Source: Brachycybe producta
Lineage: Eukaryota > Arthropoda > Diplopoda > Playtdesmida > Andrognathidae
DNA length: 64,000 bases
Reading direction: 5' to 3'
Assembly (NCBI GenBank): GCA_036925085.1
Contig: JAUPFP010000003.1
Location: forward strand, 4,707,979-4,771,978
Both the position numbers and the translations under genes were made by a program. The notes beneath the pieces are model-generated. The model saw nothing but the letters and a program-made list of their open reading frames with translations, was not told the DNA's origin and searched no databases. Shown piece by piece: positions 58,470 through 64,000 of the stretch. Position 1 is the first letter of the stretch. The number at the start of each line of letters is the position of its first letter.

Positions 58470-59285
58470 CTCTAACATAACAGACAAGCGAATTTTTAGC
58501 GGTCGAGTTGGTTTGCAAAAAGTGGTCGAAAACGACGACCACTGGTTATGTTGTGGCTGACAATGTATTGCTATGAAAAGTGTCTCATCCCATCTTTGCA
58601 CTGCAGTCACCATACGGTGGTCGATCCCCATCACCGACCACACCGTTTCTTGTTTTCACACAAAACTTTTACAAGTTCCAACCACTGGTAGTCGACTCGA
58701 GTGGTCGCGCTTTCGGTGACAAACCAATTACTGTTTGCAGTCCATCTCGACTAGTGATGTGCCATTGAAATATTTCAAATGACATGGAGTTTGAAATATT
58801 TTTAAAAAAATGTGAAATTTATTTAAAAAACGAAAAAAAATGTGAAATTTGTTTAAAAAACGAAAAAAAAAAAATGTGGAATTTATTTTAAAAAAAAAAA
58901 ATAAATGGTGATTGTAACACAATGTACCACAATGCTTATAATTGAAATGAAATTTGACAAAAAAAAGTTTGTACGAGACAAATACAGAATCTAAAAAATC
59001 CAAGATGCATAACTTGACAATTTCAAACACTAATTATTCTACAATTTTTAGGTCACATTATGTGAGAAATAATCATATATATAGGCCTACCATTAGTACA
59101 GAAAGTTAATGTAAACTGATGCAATTATCTTGTTTTATTTCACGGATTTTCAATTAATTTGACAACTTTTTAATATATTTCACAACTTTCCATAAATTTC
59201 ACAAAATATTTCAACAAAATAAATTTCATATATTTGCACATCTCGACCACTAAAGTCGCCTTTGTCTGTGAACGCCCTAATAGCA
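58470..59285. mobile_element. foldback element with an inner insertion
   Basis: The outer arms carry acagacaagcgaatttttag...ggtcgag on the left and ctcgaccactaaagtcgcct...ctgtg on the right. Inside, a second unit (about 58752-59242) starts gatgtgccattgaaatattt and ends atatatttgcaca, flanked by a repeated atctcgac. That inner unit holds diverged ~30-bp tandem copies of aaaaaatgtgaaattt. Boundaries are approximate. Confidence 0.5.
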
Positions 59286-59688
59286 GTTCTTGCAGCTATA
59301 ATATGAATCAATTAGGGTGAATTACCCATAATGCAGCTTAACTCTTGTGTTCAATACTAATCACTCCCACAACTTGTCTGCTGCACCTAATGTACGATTT
59401 TTAGTAGTTTTAGTATATAATCACAGGAGTAACCAAAGTAATCTCCAAACATTTCCTGCAAATTGCATAAGTATTCAAATACCTCTTACATACAATGTCA
59501 TTACACGCATCCTTACTTCGAACAGGACTTTCCAAATGAATGTCTTCATAGACTGAGGAAAGTCACACTGTTTTAAACTCACGCACGGGTATATCTACAT
59601 ACATGACGTGAAACTAATGGATAAACCGATGAATTCTAAAACAACTACACAAAAAAAATCAGCTCAAAATTAAAGCTATTATTTTTAC
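59286..59688. other. spacer
   Basis: No gene or element end recognised. Confidence 0.35.
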
Positions 59689-60109
59689 TAGAGGTGGGAC
59701 AAATCCTAAATTTTCCCGAATCTGAATTCTAAACTTCTCGAATCCCTGGAATCTCCTGAATCCTTCATATAAGAATCCTATATTATTTATTAAGAAGATA
59801 CAAATAAATGAAATAATATTAAATATTAAATTATTAATAATAAAAAAACACAGTGTGGCACTCAGGGTCACCACGAGGTGATATTGGTGATCCGGGTACA
59901 ACACCGAAATTGCAACAATCGCTGGTTTTTTTGTTAGTGAACGCTTCTATTGGACGTCAAGGGAGTTAAAACCAATTTTACCAAAGTTTTTAACGGTTTT
60001 TTTAGGTTAGGATTCAAAAGATTCAAAAGACGAAGAAAGCGCGAAGATTCAAGTTTTCGATTCTCGAATATTTTTCAAGATTCAAGGATTCGAATGATCC
60101 CATCCCTAA
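59689..60109. mobile_element. hAT-type MITE family L with 8-bp target duplication
   Basis: 421 bp starting tagaggtgggac, flanked by atttttac (59681-59688 and 60110-60117). Collinear with 20188-20534 and inverse to 14695-15128. Confidence 0.85.
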
Positions 60110-60294
60110 ATTTTTACATAAAAACGACAACATAATAAAATAAATTAGTTGTAAGGTGGTACGAAACCCCTAAGAAAAATCTTTAGTTTCATTTTAGAAA
60201 CTAGAAAAATAATTGCATGAAAAGTATTATGACATCTTTAAAAAAAAAAGTAAACTCGTTTGTGACAGTTTTAAACCCAGAACGAAGCTTTGAA

Positions 60295-60628
60295 GGGTGC
60301 GATCAGACTAAAACAGAACATGTTTGCAAACATTACCAAAGAACATGTTCGTTGTGGCCCGGAGTGTACAAACCTGAACAGAACATGTTACTGAACAGAT
60401 TTGCAACGTGTTCCCCCAGTTGGCAACCTCTTAATTTTTTTCCATCTAGCTCGGTACGTTCGCCAAGACGTCCACATTGCTCTGGGCCCGAATACAAACA
60501 TCCTTTGATGTGACGGGTTCGGGCAGAACAGAACAACGGACAAAACTTGTTACAGAGAAATGTTCAGAAAATCCTCCACACTTGTTCACGGACAGTGTTC
60601 CCATTTTATAGTCTGGACGCATCCTATA
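60295..60628. repeat. weak inverted-repeat unit rich in gaacatgtt
   Basis: The ends gggtgcgatcagactaaaac and atagtctggacgcatcc are imperfectly inverted; gaacatgtt/aacatgttc motifs recur between them. It may be a decayed MITE. Confidence 0.4.
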
Positions 60629-61300
60629 ACGTTTTTTTTTAAAGATAGTGATGACAATAGTTTTATTGGGGCTTATAATATGGCACTACTTACCTCGATA
60701 GAAGCGTCGATATATTATGTCCTCCTATGCAGGCTCCGCCATCTAATGCATATGGCTTCTGATTAACAAAAAGAAAGGACTGTGGTGCCTGCTTAGGAAG
60801 ACATATCGACACTTCTATCGGAATAAGGATTTCTCCTTAGTTACTTTAACCTGTTCTCTGTAACCAATATCGTACACTGAACTGCATTAACAATATCCTC
60901 ACAAAATTGGCCACATTCCTCACCTTGACAACGGTGAGGAGCCTGTTGCATTTAAATGGTTCTGCTGTATTTTGGAATAATTCCATAAAAATACCATTTT
61001 CCATATAAATTTACAACGTTGCACATGACCTTGCAACATCTCTGAAGCTGTTTTTTTCTTCTTCTGCTAATTAGCTAATGCTCGCTAATTGACAGAAGTT
61101 TTAAAACACTTCCCCCCCCCCCAATATTTTCGACTGCTAACTAACAATTAGAATTTATGAAGTGGCCAATCTTAGTCTGTCTTGTCAGGGCACTTTTTTC
61201 AAATTTCGCTTTACATTATTACAATGGAAACCATTTAACACGCAATGAAAGGGACTAGGAATATATTTTCGTGTTAAAAGAAAAAAAAACTTAGTAGTAG
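60629..61300. other. spacer
   Basis: No gene recognised; includes a short C run near 61110. Confidence 0.35.
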
Positions 61301-61306
61301 TTATTA

Positions 61307-61967
61307 CAGTAGAGCGTCGAGTATCGGAACTAATATCGGAAGTGGGTAGTTCCGATAATCAAACTTCCGTTAAAAATAGTAGAGAAAAGTAAGAAAAACC
61401 CGATTTTGCGAAGACTTTCGAAGAATTTCCATAAGTAGCGTTTGAATAAGAATAAAGCCTCGTATTCACGGCGATAGTTCTTTCGTGAGAGTAACTGTCA
61501 TGAAAGTTGCGATAGTTTACTCTCACGATAGCAACTGTCTACATGTCTTGAAGTAACGTGATAGTTCTGTCATGACAGTGATGTTTGACAGCACAAAACA
61601 TAACAGCTGTTAAGAAATGTGTTCGAGTCAACAACATTGTTGCCTTTCTCCCTCCAGAAGTCAAATTTCCCTACGAAGTGAATATTTTCCTACAAGTGGT
61701 CAATGAACAACTAATTACTATCGCTACAGTTTTGTATGCTAGGTGATAGTAATAATCATGATAGTTACTATAACTGTCGCAATAATACTATCAAGTGTGA
61801 TAGTGTGAGTCTTATCGCAACAGTGCGATGATAGTGCCTATCATGTGGTCTGCACGATGATGGTTTTCATGATAGTTACTGTCATGACAGCAGCTATCAT
61901 GAAAACTATCATTGTGAAAACGAGGCTTAAGTAAAAAGAATTGGTTCCGACAACCGACGCTCTACTG
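61307..61967. mobile_element. pogo/Tigger-like MITE with nested family F element
   Basis: The ends cagtagagcgtcgagtatcg and cgacaaccgacgctctactg are flanked by TA (61305-61306 and 61968-61969). The TIR resembles the cagtagaacctcgattatcc type of pogo/Tigger elements. Without the inner insertion it is under 200 bp. Confidence 0.85.
61456..61927. mobile_element. PIF-like MITE family F, complete
   Basis: 472 bp with ends agcctcgtattcac and gtgaaaacgaggct, flanked by TAA (61453-61455 and 61928-61930). The interior is dominated by palindromes of atagt/actat and catgacag. The 3-bp TAA duplication fits PIF/Harbinger-type elements; the mobilising transposase is not in the window as an active copy. 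Confidence 0.82.
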
Positions 61968-61969
61968 TA

Positions 61970-63363
61970 ACGTATTTTATAATATTTATGTTACTATAAC
62001 ATCGTGATTCGTGATATACGAGTGAAAACGGCAAGATTCAAAACAATGCGAATATTCTTTCATTTTCCGGCCAATTACTTTTAAAAGGATTTTAAATACA
62101 TGTACATATTTTGATATTTTATACTATCTTAACGCGAATTTTGAAAAGGAGGCCTTAATTTTATTTCATGTTACAAAAAGGATTTTAGATAGATTTGTAA
62201 TTCTTGGGAGCGAAAAGATTTTTCGCATTAAAGTCTCGAAACCTCTCTGAAGTCTGATTATTCTTCTGTCTTTCAGATGTAAAAATAAACAGAAACTTAA
62301 CTGTGTTAGAAACTAGAAGGGTAGCTCTAATACTCAAGTATATTTTGCATCGTGATTTTTTTTTTCAAAATGAGTTTTTTTTATGTGAAGTTGTAAATTA
62401 CCAACCCAATTTTAAGCTGACGATGCTTAGCAGACAATACTTCGTAATTTTTGTATATAAAATGCTTATTTTAAAAAAAGATATCGACATGAAAATACCC
62501 TAAGTGATTGAACTACCCTTCTTGTTTCTAAAACCCTTTCTAGTTTTTTTTTTTAATTTTGCTCCTCAAAGACCAAAGATTCAGAGATCATAAACCAGCT
62601 TAACCGATTATTTTTTTTCGAGTTACCTGTTTTGTCAGAATCGAATTAAAATACACGATGGGAAACCTATTCTAGGGAACCGGACCAAACTTAAATTTCG
62701 CGTTAAACGGTTTCCGTTGTATATTTATATACGCTCGTATTTTTTAAAAAAAAAATATTTGCTGCCACTAGTCCCTTTTCTGTGTTAATTTTTGTGTAAC
62801 GCCGAGAATCCACCGTGGAATGGCAAGTAACGGGTAGCAAGAAACATGTGTGGCGTGACATTTATATCATATGTAACTCGATAAACAAGTCAAGAGCGCG
62901 CGCGCGCCGAATCGATCTGGCACTACTCACTTTGCCACGGGCAGCGCTAGACGAATGCTGCCATTGCTCCATTTTGTTTTACTCGTGATTTGTAGTTGCT
63001 TTGAGGTTCACCATGGTCCATGGTGACTGGAAGAAAGACGAGTTTGTCTCTTCGGTGGCCATTGAGAGTCAGATCATTGCCACATCACATGTCATAAGTT
63101 ACGTGTTACTTGTTGTTTCGGTGGGCGCTAGGCCTAAATATTCAATATAATTGTTCATATTTTATTGTATCTTAATGTTTTTTTAATTGTCATGATTACC
63201 TCAGGATTTTTTGTAAAGAAACTTTTCATTCTTAATAAAAAAGCTACATTATTTTTTAAATAACACATTTTTCTATTGTTTATTTTACTCCAGAAGAAAA
63301 TATAAAATTTACATTAAAATATTTAACCAGAAAAGTTAACGAAGATAATGTTTTTCTCTGTTA
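61970..63363. other. spacer with one GC-richer island
   Basis: Mostly AT-rich. At 62890-63120 it becomes GC-richer, with a gcgcgcgcgcgc run and an ATG in good context at 63013 followed by about 45 open codons (MVHGDWKKDEFVSSV...). This could be a promoter and first exon of an unseen plus-strand gene, but there is no clear donor site or family match. Confidence 0.25.
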
Positions 63364-63564
63364 GGCCTTGTGTTCCCCCCCCCCCCCCACACGCACTGGG
63401 ACGAAAATTTGAACTTTTTGAAAATTTCAACTGGTGAAAAATTGAACAAACGTGGCCTCTTTTTTGCCTATGATAAGGAATGGGCGGGGGGCCACGTGTG
63501 TTCTATTTTTCACCAGTTGAAATCTTCATAAAGTTCAAATTTTCATCCTAACGTAAACAAGGCC
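63364..63564. mobile_element. MITE family H with TTA target duplication
   Basis: 201 bp with ends ggccttgtgttcc and cgtaaacaaggcc, flanked by TTA (63361-63363 and 63565-63567). The inner arms gaaaatttgaactttttgaa and ttcataaagttcaaattttc are inverted. A truncated relative is at 18340-18505. Confidence 0.8.
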
Positions 63565-63812
63565 TTACTCTTAAAACAGTTTGAACTACACTTAATTACA
63601 ATAAAAAACAAACTAACAAATTTTTATGAAGTTAACAATTTTGCACAATTTTAAGATTTTTCTTTCTTTTTCTAAAAAATTTAACATTAATTATAAATTC
63701 TGTTAATTAATCTAACAATCATAAAAAATTTACCTTCGATATATGTATATAGAAAAACCTAGTTAAAAACGATGTGGAAAATAGTAATTAAAGGGTTAAT
63801 GGGACTCGAGTG

Positions 63813-64000
63813 TTAAATGTCGCAACCAACACCACCACCATATTGTAGCGATCCATCCTCTTCAGTCGTTGACATTATCGTCGAAAACTCCTCCAAGGCT
63901 TCGGTGACATCATCATCTTCTTGAAATGTTGTCATCGTTGATGTGAACTCCGTTTCGACATCTTCGTCTTTGGCAATGGCAATGTCCGTAACTGTGAATC
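63813..64000 (-). CDS. 3'-terminal exon of an unidentified gene, continuing off the window
   Basis: On the minus strand an open frame runs from the window edge to a stop at 63813-63815, giving 61 residues: FTVTDIAIAKDEDVE..., then acidic S/T/D/E-rich sequence, ending GGGVGCDI. GC content and codon use are higher than in the AT-rich surroundings, and the frame has no upstream stop within the window. The other two minus-strand frames close quickly. I do not recognise the protein; it looks like an acidic C-terminal tail. Confidence 0.55.
   Translation of the reverse strand, partial: FTVTDIAIAKDEDVETEFTSTMTTFQEDDDVTEALEEFSTIMSTTEEDGSLQYGGGVGCDI

Overview
This 64 kb window is AT-rich animal DNA, most likely from an invertebrate metazoan. 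The evidence is two multi-exon host genes with GT/AG introns, an animal-type arylsulfatase, a RWDD2-family gene, and a very heavy load of transposable elements. The species cannot be named from the sequence. I reconstructed all exons by reading splice sites and reading phase by eye; no database search was possible.

Host genes. (1) 13.6-19.4 kb, minus strand: a complete 10-exon arylsulfatase B-like sulfatase (558 codons) with the CSPSR active-site motif and all expected metal- and sulfate-binding positions. (2) 46.8-55.4 kb, minus strand: a 3-exon, 492-codon HARBI1/PIF-Harbinger transposase-like gene. Its open frame is intact and phase-consistent across three exons, but at least two of the three catalytic acidic positions are gone, so it looks like a domesticated transposase. 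Its second intron is about 7 kb and is full of other elements. (3) 56.9-58.0 kb, plus strand: a complete 3-exon RWDD2-like gene (308 codons). (4) 63.8-64.0 kb, minus strand: the last exon of a gene that continues past the window.

Mobile DNA. 0-13 kb is a mosaic of short inverted-repeat elements, several nested, plus an A-rich satellite. At 25.6-44.4 kb an old, broken Ty3/gypsy-type element with an envelope-like region carries two insertions. One is a 5'-truncated LINE. The other is a young, apparently whole 10-kb LTR element (29.4-39.5 kb) with nearly identical 688-bp LTRs, a 4-bp target duplication, a long pol reading frame and an unrecognised 412-codon frame downstream of pol. Solo LTRs of the same family lie at 1.2, 10.9 and 49.2 kb, and a different solo LTR lies at 16 kb. 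LINE, hAT, PIF-like, pogo/Tigger-like, TTAA-specific and 9-bp-duplication elements fill the introns and intergenic DNA.

How the parts relate. The coding exons are free of insertions while the introns and spacers are saturated. Nesting order gives a relative timeline: TTAA foldback element, then LTR, then TA-flanked MITE at 0.7-2.6 kb; and old gypsy element, then LINE and young LTR element, at 25-44 kb. No CRISPR array, operon, rRNA or intact tRNA gene was seen.
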